Numbered from the stretch's first letter, positions 36,353 to 45,503 are shown. The stretch is 64,000 nucleotides of DNA from Albimonas donghaensis (GCF_900106695.1 NZ_FNMZ01000002.1:124001-188000), one strand, 5' to 3'. Made by a program: numbers and translations. Notes: generated from the letters alone by a model not told the origin.

Positions 36353-37332
36353 GCGGACTTCTGGCGCTTCTGGACGACGTGGCGGCCATCGCCAAGCTGG
36401 CGGCGGCGCAGCTCGACGACATCGCCGCCCAGAGCGCCAAGGCCGGCGCCAAGGCCGCGGGCGTGGTCATCGACGACGCCGCGGTGACGCCCAAATACGT
36501 CTCCGGCCTGCCCGCCGCCCGTGAATTGCCGATCGTGTGGAAGATCGCCCGCGCCTCGGCCTTCAACAAGCTGGTGATCCTGCTGCCCGCGGCGCTGGCG
36601 CTCAACGCCTTCCTGCCCGCGGCGCTGACGCCGCTGCTGATGCTGGGCGGCTGCTACCTGTGCTTCGAGGGGGCGGAGAAGATCCATCACGCGATCTTCC
36701 CCCATCCCCCCGAAAGCGGCCCGCAGGAGGCCCGGACCCTCGACGCCGCCCACCTGGAGACCCAGCGCGTGAAGGGCGCGATCAAGACCGACTTCATCCT
36801 GTCGGCGGAGATCATGACCATCTCGCTCGCCGCCATCGAGAGCGACCATTTCGTGACCGAGGCCGTGGCGCTCGCCGCCGTCGGGCTGGGCATCACGGTG
36901 CTGGTCTACGGCGCGGTGGCGCTGCTGGTGAAGGCCGACGACTTCGGGCTGACGCTGACCCGCATCGGGCGGCTGGAGGCGACGCGGGCGCTGGGGCGGG
37001 GGATCGTCAAGGCGATGCCCACGGTGATGAAGGTCATCGCCACCGTGGGCACCGCGGCGATGCTGTGGGTCGGCGGCTCGATCCTCACCCATGGCCTGCA
37101 CGAACTGGGCTGGCACGCGCCCACCGAGATCATCGTGCACGCCGCCGGGGCGGTCGCCGCCGGCGTCGGCGAGGGCATGGCCGGGGCCGCGCGCTGGATC
37201 GTCACCGCGGGGCTCGACGGGGTGCTGGGGCTCGCGGCGGGCTTCGCGCTCATCCCGCTGGTGACCCGCGTCATCGTCCCGCTCGTCGCCCGGCTGCGCG
37301 GCGAGACGGCGGGGGACGGCGGCGCGCACTGA
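36349..37332 (+). CDS. DUF808 family inner-membrane protein (YedI-like)
   Basis: Membrane protein of 327 aa and unknown function, family DUF808. It opens with the typical MSGLLALLDDVAAIAKLAAAQLDDIAAQSAKAGAKAAGVVIDDAAVTPKYV, with an LP-x-RELPIVWKIA block after it. About six or more hydrophobic segments follow (LVILLPAALALNAFL, LTPLLMLGGCYLCFEG, AVALAAVGLGITVLVYGAVALL, the C-terminal GVLGLAAGFALIPLV). Its ATG overlaps the stop of the MocR gene, so the two are translationally coupled, which ties it loosely to the PLP-linked pair. Nothing else indicates its role. Confidence 0.9.
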   Translation: MSGLLALLDDVAAIAKLAAAQLDDIAAQSAKAGAKAAGVVIDDAAVTPKYVSGLPAARELPIVWKIARASAFNKLVILLPAALALNAFLPAALTPLLMLGGCYLCFEGAEKIHHAIFPHPPESGPQEARTLDAAHLETQRVKGAIKTDFILSAEIMTISLAAIESDHFVTEAVALAAVGLGITVLVYGAVALLVKADDFGLTLTRIGRLEATRALGRGIVKAMPTVMKVIATVGTAAMLWVGGSILTHGLHELGWHAPTEIIVHAAGAVAAGVGEGMAGAARWIVTAGLDGVLGLAAGFALIPLVTRVIVPLVARLRGETAGDGGAH

Positions 37333-37481
37333 ACGCCGCCCCGGCGGGACGCGACGATAGGCGCCTTGTCGCGACGGCGGCCCGCATGGTTGCTGCGGTT
37401 GCGAGATCTGTTGCCGTGCGCGGCCCCCTGTGGTTCCGTCGGTCTTCGGTGGAAACCGGCCCCAAGCGCCGAGGAGTTGCG

Positions 37482-38432
37482 ATGCCCGTTCCGAACCTGT
37501 TCATCATCGGCGCGCCGAAATGCGGGACCACGGCGCTGGCGCATTACATCTCCGAACATCCCGAGGCGTTCATCTGCGACCCGAAGGAGCCGTTCTACTT
37601 CTGCGACGACTTCCCCCGGCTGAAACAGGCGCAGGGCCTCACCGACGACGCCGCCTATCTGGCGCTGTTCGACGGGGCCGACCCGGCCCGCCACAAGGCC
37701 ATCGGCGAGGGGTCGACCAACTATCTCCGCTCCGAGACCGCGGTGGCCAACGCGCTGCGCATGAACCCGGACGCGAAGTTCATCGCCATGCTGCGCAACC
37801 CGGTGGAGGTGGTCCACGCCTTCCACATGGAGCTGCATTTCTCCCGCAACGAGGACGAGGCGGATTTCGAGACCGCCTGGCGCCTGCAGGACGCCCGCGC
37901 CCGCGGCGAGCGCATCCCCGAGAGCGCGCAGGCCGAGCTGTGGCTGCAATATCGCGAGATGGCGATGTTCTCCCGCCAGATCGAGCGGTTCTTCGCCCTG
38001 GTTCCCGAGGATCAGCGGCTGGTGCTGCTGCAGGAGGACCTCAACGCCGATTGCGGCGCGGTCTACCGGCAGGCGCTGGCCTTTCTCGGCCTGCCCGATG
38101 ACGGCCGCACGGAGTTTCCGCGGGTCAACGCCGCGCACGCCCACCGCTCGGAGCTCCTCGCGAAGCTGATCCTGACCCCGCCGGGCCCGCTGAAAGCCCC
38201 GGTGGAGGCGCTGCGGAGCGCCCTGCGGCGCAACCGCATTCCCTTGGTCGAGACGCTGAAGCGCAAGCTGCGCAAGGACGCGACGCGCGAGGCGATGTCG
38301 CCCGCGTTCCGCGCCGAACTGGAGGATCTGTACCGCGAGGACGTGGCGCGCACCGGCGCGCTGCTGGGACGGGACCTGTCGCACTGGCTGCCGGCGCGCG
38401 ACCCGGCCTCCGCCCCGGCGGCGGCGGGCTGA
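37482..38432 (+). CDS. Sulfotransferase domain protein
   Basis: PAPS-dependent sulfotransferase (316 aa), probably acting on an extracellular polysaccharide or lipid. The 5'-phosphosulfate loop is LFIIGAPKCGTTALAHYI (about residues 5-22) and the 3'-phosphate motif is AMLRNPVEVVHAFHMEL. Also seen are KEPFYFCDDFP and the C-terminal LYREDVARTGALLGRDLSHW, typical of heparan-sulfate-like family members. The start at 37482 follows GAGGAG; the open frame extends much further upstream but overlaps the DUF808 gene. It is the first of several plus-strand cell-surface genes. Confidence 0.88.
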   Translation: MPVPNLFIIGAPKCGTTALAHYISEHPEAFICDPKEPFYFCDDFPRLKQAQGLTDDAAYLALFDGADPARHKAIGEGSTNYLRSETAVANALRMNPDAKFIAMLRNPVEVVHAFHMELHFSRNEDEADFETAWRLQDARARGERIPESAQAELWLQYREMAMFSRQIERFFALVPEDQRLVLLQEDLNADCGAVYRQALAFLGLPDDGRTEFPRVNAAHAHRSELLAKLILTPPGPLKAPVEALRSALRRNRIPLVETLKRKLRKDATREAMSPAFRAELEDLYREDVARTGALLGRDLSHWLPARDPASAPAAAG

Positions 38433-38625
38433 GCCCCGCGCCGGCGCGCCGCATCCGTTTCGTTCACCCGACGTGGTCTAGTATGCTGACCGGCGCGCGT
38501 CTCCTGCGGGAGCGCGGGCGCCGGCCCTCGCGCGGGGGCGCGGGGTCGATGGGATGGCGCCGCGCGGCCGCGCGGGCGTTGGGCGCGGCGAGCCGCGTGG
38601 TGATGGACCGGGAGAACGGGCGCGC

Positions 38626-39939
38626 ATGATCGCGGACCGCTACATCAGGCGCACGGTCGAGGCCGTGGCGCTGCTGTCGCCCTTCATGGGGACGGTGATC
38701 GCGGGGTTTCCGATCTCGATCATCGATTTCATGTTGCCGCTGTTCCTGCTGATCCTGTTCACCGGCGGCATCGCCGCATCCCCCGTCGCGGGGTTCTACC
38801 TGGCCTATATCGCGGTGTGCCTGGTCTCGCCGCTGTTCCAGGCCGGCGACATCGGGCTCGGGGACATCGCACGCTCGATGATCGCGGCGATGCGCCAGGT
38901 CTCGATCTTCGCGCCCTTCTTCCTGGTGTTCTGCATCAAGGATCTCGACGAGGCCTATATCCAGCGCATCATCCGGCTGGCGGTGATCGGGCTGTTCATC
39001 TCCGTCGCGGCGGGGCTGTTCATGCATTACGCCGGCATCTCGGTGCGGGATTCGCAGCAGTTCTGGGAGCGCAGCCTCGGCCGCTACAGCGCGTCGAGCC
39101 GCGCCGGCGGGCTCAGCGGCAACACCGGGGCCTACGGCCTGACCATCGTCGCCTTCGCCATGGCGCTGTTCGTGGCGATGCCGGCGACGGACCAGAAGGT
39201 CAGCCGTCCCTTCGCGTGGATTTCGGCGGGGATGATCGTGCTGGCCACGGTCCTGTCGTCATCGCGCGGGGGCATGCTGCAGCTGCTTCTGATGGTGGCG
39301 CCGCTGGTGATCCTGGGGCGGATCAAGATCGGCCCGACGCCGGTGCTGGCCCTTGGCCTGGCGATTTCCGGGGGCGTGCTGCTGGTGTCGCTTTCGGGCG
39401 GCGCATTGCCGATCTCCTTCGACTCCGTGATCTTCCAGCGGCTCGACATCTTCAACCTGTCCGGCTCGAGCCAGTTCCTCGACTCCGCCCGCGCCTCGCT
39501 GTTCGCGCGGGCGATCGACAGCCTGCCCGACTACTGGATGTTCGGCGTCGGCTACAAGCGGCAGATCGAGGCGCTGCAGATGGTCGTCGACAACTCTTTC
39601 CTGCTGGTTCTCCTGGAAACCGGGGCGTTCGCGCTGATCTTCTTCAGCCTGTTCTGGCTGTTCCTGCTCTATCGCATCGTCACGCTGATGCGGCGCGAGC
39701 GGATCCTGTCGGTGGTCGTGCTCTTCATCTACCTTTCGGTGATCGCGCGCATGATGATCAGCGCCGTTCACACCAACTGGAGCTCGATGCCGGTCATCTA
39801 CCTGCTGATGGCGCTGCTGCTGCGCGCCTCGGCCCTGCGCGCCGACCGGCTGGCCGCGCAGCGCCGCGGCGCGGCCCCGACCGCCGGGGCGTCCGCGCGG
39901 GCCCCCGATGGCGGCCCCGCCCCGCTGGGCGCGGCCTGA
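38626..39939 (+). CDS. O-antigen ligase / polymerase-like membrane protein
   Basis: Polytopic membrane protein (437 aa, about 10-12 segments) of the O-antigen ligase/Wzy type, expected to join or polymerise surface polysaccharide units. Support comes from the overall hydrophobic profile, a large periplasmic loop (residues ~285-325, FDSVIFQRLDIFNLSGSSQF and AIDSLPDYWMFGVGY) and the preceding SSSRGGMLQLLL block that resembles the Wzy_C region. GGGAGAACGG lies 8-14 bases before the ATG. It follows the sulfotransferase by 193 bases. Which of the two activities it has cannot be told from sequence alone. Confidence 0.8.
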   Translation: MIADRYIRRTVEAVALLSPFMGTVIAGFPISIIDFMLPLFLLILFTGGIAASPVAGFYLAYIAVCLVSPLFQAGDIGLGDIARSMIAAMRQVSIFAPFFLVFCIKDLDEAYIQRIIRLAVIGLFISVAAGLFMHYAGISVRDSQQFWERSLGRYSASSRAGGLSGNTGAYGLTIVAFAMALFVAMPATDQKVSRPFAWISAGMIVLATVLSSSRGGMLQLLLMVAPLVILGRIKIGPTPVLALGLAISGGVLLVSLSGGALPISFDSVIFQRLDIFNLSGSSQFLDSARASLFARAIDSLPDYWMFGVGYKRQIEALQMVVDNSFLLVLLETGAFALIFFSLFWLFLLYRIVTLMRRERILSVVVLFIYLSVIARMMISAVHTNWSSMPVIYLLMALLLRASALRADRLAAQRRGAAPTAGASARAPDGGPAPLGAA

Positions 39940-40142
39940 GGCCACGCCCGCTTCATTCCCGCGACAGGTTCCGCCCGTTTCGGCCCGGTTCCGCCCCACC
40001 TTCCCCAAGGTCCGAGGGGAGCGATCCCCGCCCGGGGCGCCGATGGTCCGGACCGACGATGTTGCAGCGCAAAAAGCGCGGTCGACAGCGACCAAGACCC
40101 CGGCTAGCGTCTTGCGGCCGGGTGACGTGACGGAGAGTGCGA

Positions 40143-41000
40143 ATGACGGGCGTGTTCGACAAGCTCGCGAAAAAGGCCGCGAGCAAGTGGTTCTACAAGG
40201 TCGAGATCAAGCGGCTGGGGCGGGCGACCGACCAGACCCGCATCGACGTGCACCACTGGCGGCCCAAGGGCGCGGCCAATTTCGGGGATGAGCTGTCGCT
40301 GGTGGTCGTCGACCAGCTGCTGGCCCTGCGCGGCCTGCACCGCGCCTTCCACGCCCCGGCCCCGCGGACGCTGTTCGCCATCGGCTCGATCCTGCAGATG
40401 GCGCAGGAGGGCGACACGGTCTGGGGCTCCGGCGTCAACGGTCGCGACGTGGGGGGGGAGCCGGGCTTCTCGACCCTCGACGTGCGGGCGGTGCGCGGGC
40501 CCAGGACCCGCGAATGGCTCAACCGCTGGCGGCCCGAGATCGAGGTCCCCGAGATCTACGGCGATCCCGGCCTGCTGGTCTTCGACCTGTTCCCGGACCT
40601 GCTGACCCGGCGCACGCTGCCGAGCTATCCCGAGACGATCTTCATCCCCAACCTCAACGACCTGCGGCTGAAGGAGCTGGACACGACCTTCCCCATCGTC
40701 TCCCCGCTGGAGCCGTGGCCGTTGGTCTGCGAATACATCGTCAACGCCCGCAACATCGTCACCTCCTCCCTGCACGGCTTCGTGCTGGGGGAGCGGCTGG
40801 GCAAGGACGTGAAGCTGGTGCGGCTGTCGCCCACCGAGCCGGCGTTCAAATACGAGGACTACGTTCTGGGCACCGGCCGGCCGGACGGGCCGCGGGTGTT
40901 CTCCTCGGTCGCCGAGGCGGCGAAGGTCGACATGACCTCGGCCCCGGTGCTGGCCCCGCCGGGCCTGCGCGAGGCGTTCCCCTACGACCTCTGGGACTGA
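40143..41000 (+). CDS. Polysaccharide pyruvyl transferase family protein
   Basis: Predicted to add a ketal pyruvate (or a related group) to a surface sugar (285 aa). The ExoV/CsaB-type layout is visible: HWRPKGAANFGDELSLVVVDQLL near the start, LFAIGSILQMAQEGDTVWGSGVNG, a VRGPRTREWL block, EIYGDPGLLVFDLFP, and the C-terminal VTSSLHGFVLGERLG. GGAGAG lies 5 bases before the ATG at 40143; an in-frame GTG at 40137 overlaps that site. It is convergent with the glycosyltransferase gene, with a GC-rich inverted repeat at about 41009-41040 between them. Confidence 0.85.
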   Translation: MTGVFDKLAKKAASKWFYKVEIKRLGRATDQTRIDVHHWRPKGAANFGDELSLVVVDQLLALRGLHRAFHAPAPRTLFAIGSILQMAQEGDTVWGSGVNGRDVGGEPGFSTLDVRAVRGPRTREWLNRWRPEIEVPEIYGDPGLLVFDLFPDLLTRRTLPSYPETIFIPNLNDLRLKELDTTFPIVSPLEPWPLVCEYIVNARNIVTSSLHGFVLGERLGKDVKLVRLSPTEPAFKYEDYVLGTGRPDGPRVFSSVAEAAKVDMTSAPVLAPPGLREAFPYDLWD

Positions 41001-41063
41001 AGACGAGCGGGGGGGAGGGGCGCCGATGCGCCCGCCCCCCTTCCCTGCCCCGCCCCGCCCCGC

Positions 41064-42101
41064 TCAGGCGGTGTCGGCCGCCAGGTCGGGCGCGAGCGCG
41101 TCGAGATAGCGGACCTCGGGCCGATCCGCATACATCTCCTCGAAATACGGGATGCGGGAGACGTAGACCGGCGTGCCGAAGCTGACCCCCATGTCCACGA
41201 TCCCCGAATGGGTCGAGGAGATGTAGGGGCAGATCAGGGCGCGGGCGTTCTCGAACAGGCCCGGCACCTCCTCCGTCTTGATGAAGCGGCCGATGATCGT
41301 GACCCGGTCGGCGAATTCCAGCACGCGCTTGTCGATCATCTCTCCGGCGATCACCACGCGATGGGATTTCACCAGACCGTCGGCGTTCGCCACAAGCCAG
41401 TCGTAGACGCCCTTGTAGATGTCGACCCGCCCGAAAAACAGGATGTAGCCGGTTTCCCCGCCCAGCTCCGGAATGCCGGCGCCGCCCTCGAACAGGTCCG
41501 CGTCGAACTTGGGGAACGGGCTGACGATGGTGTCCGAAACCGCGTTCCCTTCCAGCATCTTGGCGCGGTTGCTCTCCGAGCCCACCACGATCGCGCGCCA
41601 ATGCTTGCGGAAATAGACCCAGCGGAAATAGCGTTTGCGGATGGTCGCGGCCATCGCCTGCTCGGCGCTCTCATGCGGCTTGGGATCATGGGCGAAGAGA
41701 TAGCAGCGCCGACGCAGGATGAAGCTGGGGATCATCCAGAAACAGAAGCCGTCATGGGTGAGGAACTGGCGCGTCCGGCCCTCCCGCCAGGTGATCCAGA
41801 AAGCGTAGAGCGAGAAGATCGGCAGAAGCTTCACCAGATTGCGCAGCACCTTCCCTTGGGAGCGGAAGACATAGACCTTCTCGGCCCCGAAGCGCTTGTT
41901 CTCCTCCACCAGCTTGTCCACCGGCCGGTCGTCGGTGATCCGCACGATGGAGATCATGCCCGGCCGCGGATTGGCGCGCATCCAGGCCAGGTGAAAGTCG
42001 CGGATGCCGGCGTGATACCAGGCGCAGGTGATGACATCCGCATCCACCTGGTCCGCCGCGGCGGTCGCCGCGCCCTCGGTCGCCATCGACTGGTCCTGCA
42101 T
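41064..42101 (-). CDS. Glycosyltransferase (GT-B type)
   Basis: Predicted sugar transferase (345 aa) for surface polysaccharide. A Rossmann-like C-terminal half is evident: the GYILFFGRVDIYKGVYDWLV acceptor/donor-site block, VVIAGEMIDKRVLEFADRVTIIGRFIKTEEVPGLFENARALICPY, then HSGIVDMGVSFGTPVYVS, all typical of GT4-like enzymes. The N-terminal half (TCAWYHAGIRDFHLAWM, FLTHDGFCFWMIPSFILRRRCYLFAHDPK) is more divergent. GGGAAAGG precedes the ATG. It is transcribed on the minus strand; the secreted beta-helix gene lies upstream on the same strand. Confidence 0.85.
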   Translation of the reverse strand: MQDQSMATEGAATAAADQVDADVITCAWYHAGIRDFHLAWMRANPRPGMISIVRITDDRPVDKLVEENKRFGAEKVYVFRSQGKVLRNLVKLLPIFSLYAFWITWREGRTRQFLTHDGFCFWMIPSFILRRRCYLFAHDPKPHESAEQAMAATIRKRYFRWVYFRKHWRAIVVGSESNRAKMLEGNAVSDTIVSPFPKFDADLFEGGAGIPELGGETGYILFFGRVDIYKGVYDWLVANADGLVKSHRVVIAGEMIDKRVLEFADRVTIIGRFIKTEEVPGLFENARALICPYISSTHSGIVDMGVSFGTPVYVSRIPYFEEMYADRPEVRYLDALAPDLAADTA

Positions 42102-42185
42102 TTCGCGCCTTTCCCATCACACCACGCGGGCCAGCCCCCCGGCCCTCGGGCAAACTAGCACGCGGCGCGCGGGCCGGGAACGCGA

Positions 42186-42211
42186 GGGGGGCGCGACAGG
42201 TCGCGCCCCCC
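42186..42211 (-). terminator. Hairpin after the beta-helix gene
   Basis: Perfect 12-bp inverted repeat (GGGGGGCGCGAC at 42186-42197, complement at 42200-42211). It lies 37 bases past the stop of the gene at 42249 and upstream of the glycosyltransferase. No U-run follows on the minus strand. Confidence 0.5.
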
Positions 42212-42248
42212 GGGGCCGATGTCTCGACGATGCCGCGGTCCCGTGCGG

Positions 42249-44375
42249 TCAGGCGGTGGCGATCACGCCTTCCGGCGTCGGCCAGGCGGTCAGGTAATGC
42301 CGGCCCAGCGGCGCGCTCGCCCCGGCGCAGACCACCGGATGCCGCAGGAAGACATTGGAGCCGGTGGCGTTCTTCACGAACACCCGAAGCACCCCGTCCG
42401 CCGGCACCCGGGCGTTGAAGGCCCGCCAGTTGGTGTCCACCGGCACCCCGCTGAGCCCCAGCGGACGCTGGAACTGCAACGCGTTGGAGCCGTTGCGCAC
42501 CCCGTAGGTGATGTCGTCCTGATCGGGCGAGCCGTTGACCTCGAACCACAGCTGCACCGTCACCAGATCGCCGGGCGACAGCGCGTCCACGTCATAGGCC
42601 ACCTGCGCGCCGTTCTTGATCCGCACGCGCCAGCGGTTCGACACCTGAAGATCGCCGCCTCCGGTCCGGTTCCAGCCCTGCAGGTTCCCCCCGTCCGAGT
42701 TGGAGAAGGGCGGCAGCAGGTTCGACCAGATCGAGCTCGGATCGTAGCTGGTGGCGACCAGCGGCAGGAAACGATAGCTGTTGGACGCGCCCGCGCTCAG
42801 GTCGAACCGCGGCTCCAGCACGGTGGGGTTGTTGTAGACCCCGGTCGGATCGACGCCGCCCCCCGGCGGGGTCCAGGTGAAGCCCGTCCAGTACTTGATC
42901 ACCGTGTCCGTGCCCTGGTCCTGCTTGAGCAGCTGACCCAGGTCGACCGTGGCGGACTGGGTGATGTTGATCTCCTCCAGGTCGAAGGTCCGCCACTTGG
43001 AGAAGGTGATCTTGCACTGGTTGGACGGGTTCTCCTCGGCCCCGAAATAGATCCGGTCGCCGGCCAGGGACATGTTGTCGAGCATCACCGACAGCGTGGC
43101 GCGGATATCGAAGGGGACCTTGTAGCCCTCGGAGAAGAAGTTCTCGAACTTCTGGTTGCCGCCAGCCTCCCACAGCCGCCCCAGCGCGTCGGTGTCGGAC
43201 TTGAAGGCGCCGATCCGAAGCCCCGTGCCGCGATGGGTCATGTTCGGGTTGGCGTAGCCGCCGGCGAAGGCGTGGATGTTGGACACCGCGAAATCCACCG
43301 ACACGCCGGCGAAGTTCATCACGCCGGCCTTGCGGTCGTCGTTCATCTCGAACGCGCCCTTGCCGCCGCAGCGACGGAAGAAGCAGTCGTCGATCAGCGA
43401 CTTGCCCCAGAGCTTGTAGCCGTAAAGCCCCCAGCCCGAGGCGTCCTGCACGCAGACCCGGCGCATGGTCAGACCGCCGGCGCCGCCGATGGTGGGCGTC
43501 TCTCCGCCGGCCACGGTCTCCATGTAGTTGTGGTTGCGCCCGACCCAGATGCCGATCTGGTAGGGGTAGGAGGCCGTGTCCCACAGCGTGATGGGGCTGA
43601 CCGGCCCTCCGGCCGAGGCGACGGTGAAATCCTCCCAATGGGTCAGGTGGAAAGTGTCGGGCTGGTCGGCGCGCGGGCCCATGGACAGCATCGGGTTGGC
43701 GTCCGACAGGATCAGGGTCTTGGACACCGAAGCGTCGGTGTTGTTGACCCCGCCCGCGCCGCGCACCCGCACGCCGCCCATGTAGACGGTGCCCGAGCAG
43801 TAGGCCGACCCCGCCGGCAACCGCCCGGCGCGGCCCTTGATGCGCAGGAACAGCACCCAGTTGTTGATGGCGATGGTGTCGTCGGTCGAACCGTCGAACT
43901 TGGCGCCGAGCTGGAGGGGCGTCGGCTCCTGGTCCGACAGCTCCCACCACTGGCCGTCCGCGGTCTGCAGCTTGGCCTGATGGCTGGGATTGGAGCCGAT
44001 GCGTCGATACTCGCCGCCGCCGCCATCGCCCGCGGTCTCGTAGCCGAAGGTCACGACGGTGGAGGGCGTCGCGGGGATGGAGGCCGCTTCGGCGTCGAAG
44101 ATGGAGGCGAAGAACACCGTGGCCGCCGACTCGTCGGACAGCGCGCGCAGGGTGGCGGCGTCCATCTCCTGCGGCGCGCCGGACCCCGCGCCGGTGGGCC
44201 GGCCCAGGATGCGGCCGGCGGAGAGGTCGGCGATCTTGTCCAGCGCCACCGCGCCGTCGCGCAGCTCATAGGCGCCGACGACGCCCTGGCCGATGGTGCC
44301 GCTGGAACCATCGAAGAGCGCCCGCGCGGGGGCGGCGGTGGGAATGGCGGACAGAAGGGCGAGCGATCGGAGCAT
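42249..44375 (-). CDS. Secreted right-handed beta-helix (pectate-lyase-fold) protein
   Basis: Large exported protein (708 aa). Signal peptide MLRSLALLSAIPTAAPARA, cut near residue 19-20. LGAKFDGSTDDTIAINNWVLF is the typical entry of the pectate-lyase-3 / tailspike beta-helix fold, and is followed by rungs rich in Gly, Asn and aromatic residues (GGVRVRGAGGVNN, LTMRRVCVQDASGWGLYG, MNFAGVSVDFAVSNIHAF). The C-terminal ~170 residues look like a carbohydrate-binding sandwich. It resembles polysaccharide lyases and phage tailspikes; no other phage genes are near, so a role in editing or binding the surface glycan is more likely (inference). The start at 44375 has GAGGT ahead; the longer frame to 44600 loses the signal peptide. 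Confidence 0.75.
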   Translation of the reverse strand: MLRSLALLSAIPTAAPARALFDGSSGTIGQGVVGAYELRDGAVALDKIADLSAGRILGRPTGAGSGAPQEMDAATLRALSDESAATVFFASIFDAEAASIPATPSTVVTFGYETAGDGGGGEYRRIGSNPSHQAKLQTADGQWWELSDQEPTPLQLGAKFDGSTDDTIAINNWVLFLRIKGRAGRLPAGSAYCSGTVYMGGVRVRGAGGVNNTDASVSKTLILSDANPMLSMGPRADQPDTFHLTHWEDFTVASAGGPVSPITLWDTASYPYQIGIWVGRNHNYMETVAGGETPTIGGAGGLTMRRVCVQDASGWGLYGYKLWGKSLIDDCFFRRCGGKGAFEMNDDRKAGVMNFAGVSVDFAVSNIHAFAGGYANPNMTHRGTGLRIGAFKSDTDALGRLWEAGGNQKFENFFSEGYKVPFDIRATLSVMLDNMSLAGDRIYFGAEENPSNQCKITFSKWRTFDLEEINITQSATVDLGQLLKQDQGTDTVIKYWTGFTWTPPGGGVDPTGVYNNPTVLEPRFDLSAGASNSYRFLPLVATSYDPSSIWSNLLPPFSNSDGGNLQGWNRTGGGDLQVSNRWRVRIKNGAQVAYDVDALSPGDLVTVQLWFEVNGSPDQDDITYGVRNGSNALQFQRPLGLSGVPVDTNWRAFNARVPADGVLRVFVKNATGSNVFLRHPVVCAGASAPLGRHYLTAWPTPEGVIATA

Positions 44376-44687
44376 GTCGGACCTCGAAATAGTCGGTCCG
44401 GACAGGTCCGCCCCCGTCGCCTGGGGAATGGAACTGGGGTCGGGTTGCGTCCCCCTCCGGGGACCGTGGGATGCCTCGGGAACCTGGCCGCGCAGGCGAG
44501 CGGGGCCCGACGGGCGGCCACGGAGCCATGTCCTAGCGCATTGAAGTTTATTCTTCGTAAATTCGAGCATCTTGTCCCCGCGCGCGGCGCCCCCCGGCAA
44601 GAGAAGGTCGGGCCGCGCCCGCCGCTTCGCAACCGCCGAGGTCCCGCTTTCGCGCCGGACCGGACCCTGTGACGCGGCTTGCCGCGC
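44376..44687. other. Promoter region of the beta-helix gene
   Basis: 312 bases without a supported gene. An AT-rich patch at about 44538-44568 contains GAAG-N6-CTTC and stands out from the surroundings; it could be the promoter of the minus-strand beta-helix gene, which would have a long leader. The SURF1 gene also ends at 44688, so its terminator would be on its other side. Confidence 0.5.
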
Positions 44688-45371
44688 TCAGACCTCGCCG
44701 CGCCGCTTCAGGCGCAGGGCCAGCGCGCCGGTCATCCCCGCCCAGACGAGCGCCAGCCCGAACCAGGTGATCGCGTAGTTCAGATGATCGTTGCGCAGGT
44801 TGACGGTGAGCGGCTGCGCCTTGGGCCAGTCGGCCTCGTTGGCCTCGGCCACCACCAGGATCGGCGCCGCGCCCAGCGCCTCGGCCATCGGGGGGACGTC
44901 GCGGGCGAACCACAGGTTCTCCGCCAGGTCCGGGTCCGGCACGAACCCGTCGACCTCCTGCGGCCAGAGCAGCGCGCCCGTCACCTCCGCCGGGCCGCCG
45001 GGCCGGGTCTCGTTGCGCCGGCTCTCCTCGACGAAACCGCGATCGACCATTATCCGCCTACCGTCCGCCGCGTCGAAACCCGCGATCACCCGGTAGCCCG
45101 GCCCCCAGGGTTTGGCGGAGGTCAGCACATGCAGCTCGGACCCGTCATAGACGCCCGGAACCGTGACCCGCAGATACTCGTCCTCCGCCTCGGTCGGTGC
45201 CTCGGGCAGCGGGACCGGAGCGGCGTCGAGGCGCGTCTCCAGCGCTTCGATCAGGCCCAGCTTCCAGTTCAGCCGCTGCACCTGCCAGGTCCCGAGCCAG
45301 CACAGGATGGCCACGCCGCCGAGGCCGAAGATCAGCAGGAAGGCGAGGCGGGCGCGGTTGGATCGGCGCAT
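44688..45371 (-). CDS. surf1: SURF1 family cytochrome oxidase assembly protein
   Basis: Heme a insertion factor for the aa3 oxidase (227 aa). Two membrane helices flank a periplasmic domain: the first in the N-terminal LAFLLIFGLGGVAILCWLGTWQVQRL with the conserved GTWQVQR motif, the second in YAITWFGLALVWAGMTGALAL with NYAITWFGLA. GYRVIAGFDAADGRRIMVDRGFV lies between. Length is normal for alphaproteobacterial Surf1. It is the last gene of the cta operon, 132 bases past ctaE, with a terminator-like hairpin between that could lower its expression. Confidence 0.92.
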   Translation of the reverse strand: MRRSNRARLAFLLIFGLGGVAILCWLGTWQVQRLNWKLGLIEALETRLDAAPVPLPEAPTEAEDEYLRVTVPGVYDGSELHVLTSAKPWGPGYRVIAGFDAADGRRIMVDRGFVEESRRNETRPGGPAEVTGALLWPQEVDGFVPDPDLAENLWFARDVPPMAEALGAAPILVVAEANEADWPKAQPLTVNLRNDHLNYAITWFGLALVWAGMTGALALRLKRRGEV

Positions 45372-45433
45372 GGATGCGGTGTCCCGGGTGGTTGAGCAGG
45401 GGTTCCGGGGCGGTGGCCTCCCCGAAACGCGAA

Positions 45434-45454
45434 GGGGCGGCCCGAAGCCGCCCC
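45434..45454 (-). terminator. Hairpin between ctaE and surf1
   Basis: GGGGCGGC (45434-45441) pairs with GCCGCCCC (45447-45454) around a 5-base loop. On the minus strand it is followed by TTCGCGTTTCGG. It is a plausible partial terminator between ctaE and surf1. Confidence 0.6.
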
Positions 45455-45503
45455 CCGTCGCATTGTTCGGCTGGTCGCGCTGTCGGCGTGGCCGGAGCCG
45501 GCC

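Noticed and set aside
42249-44375. Prophage tailspike interpretation of the beta-helix protein
   Set aside because: It has a signal peptide and no other phage gene is nearby; kept as a secreted protein.
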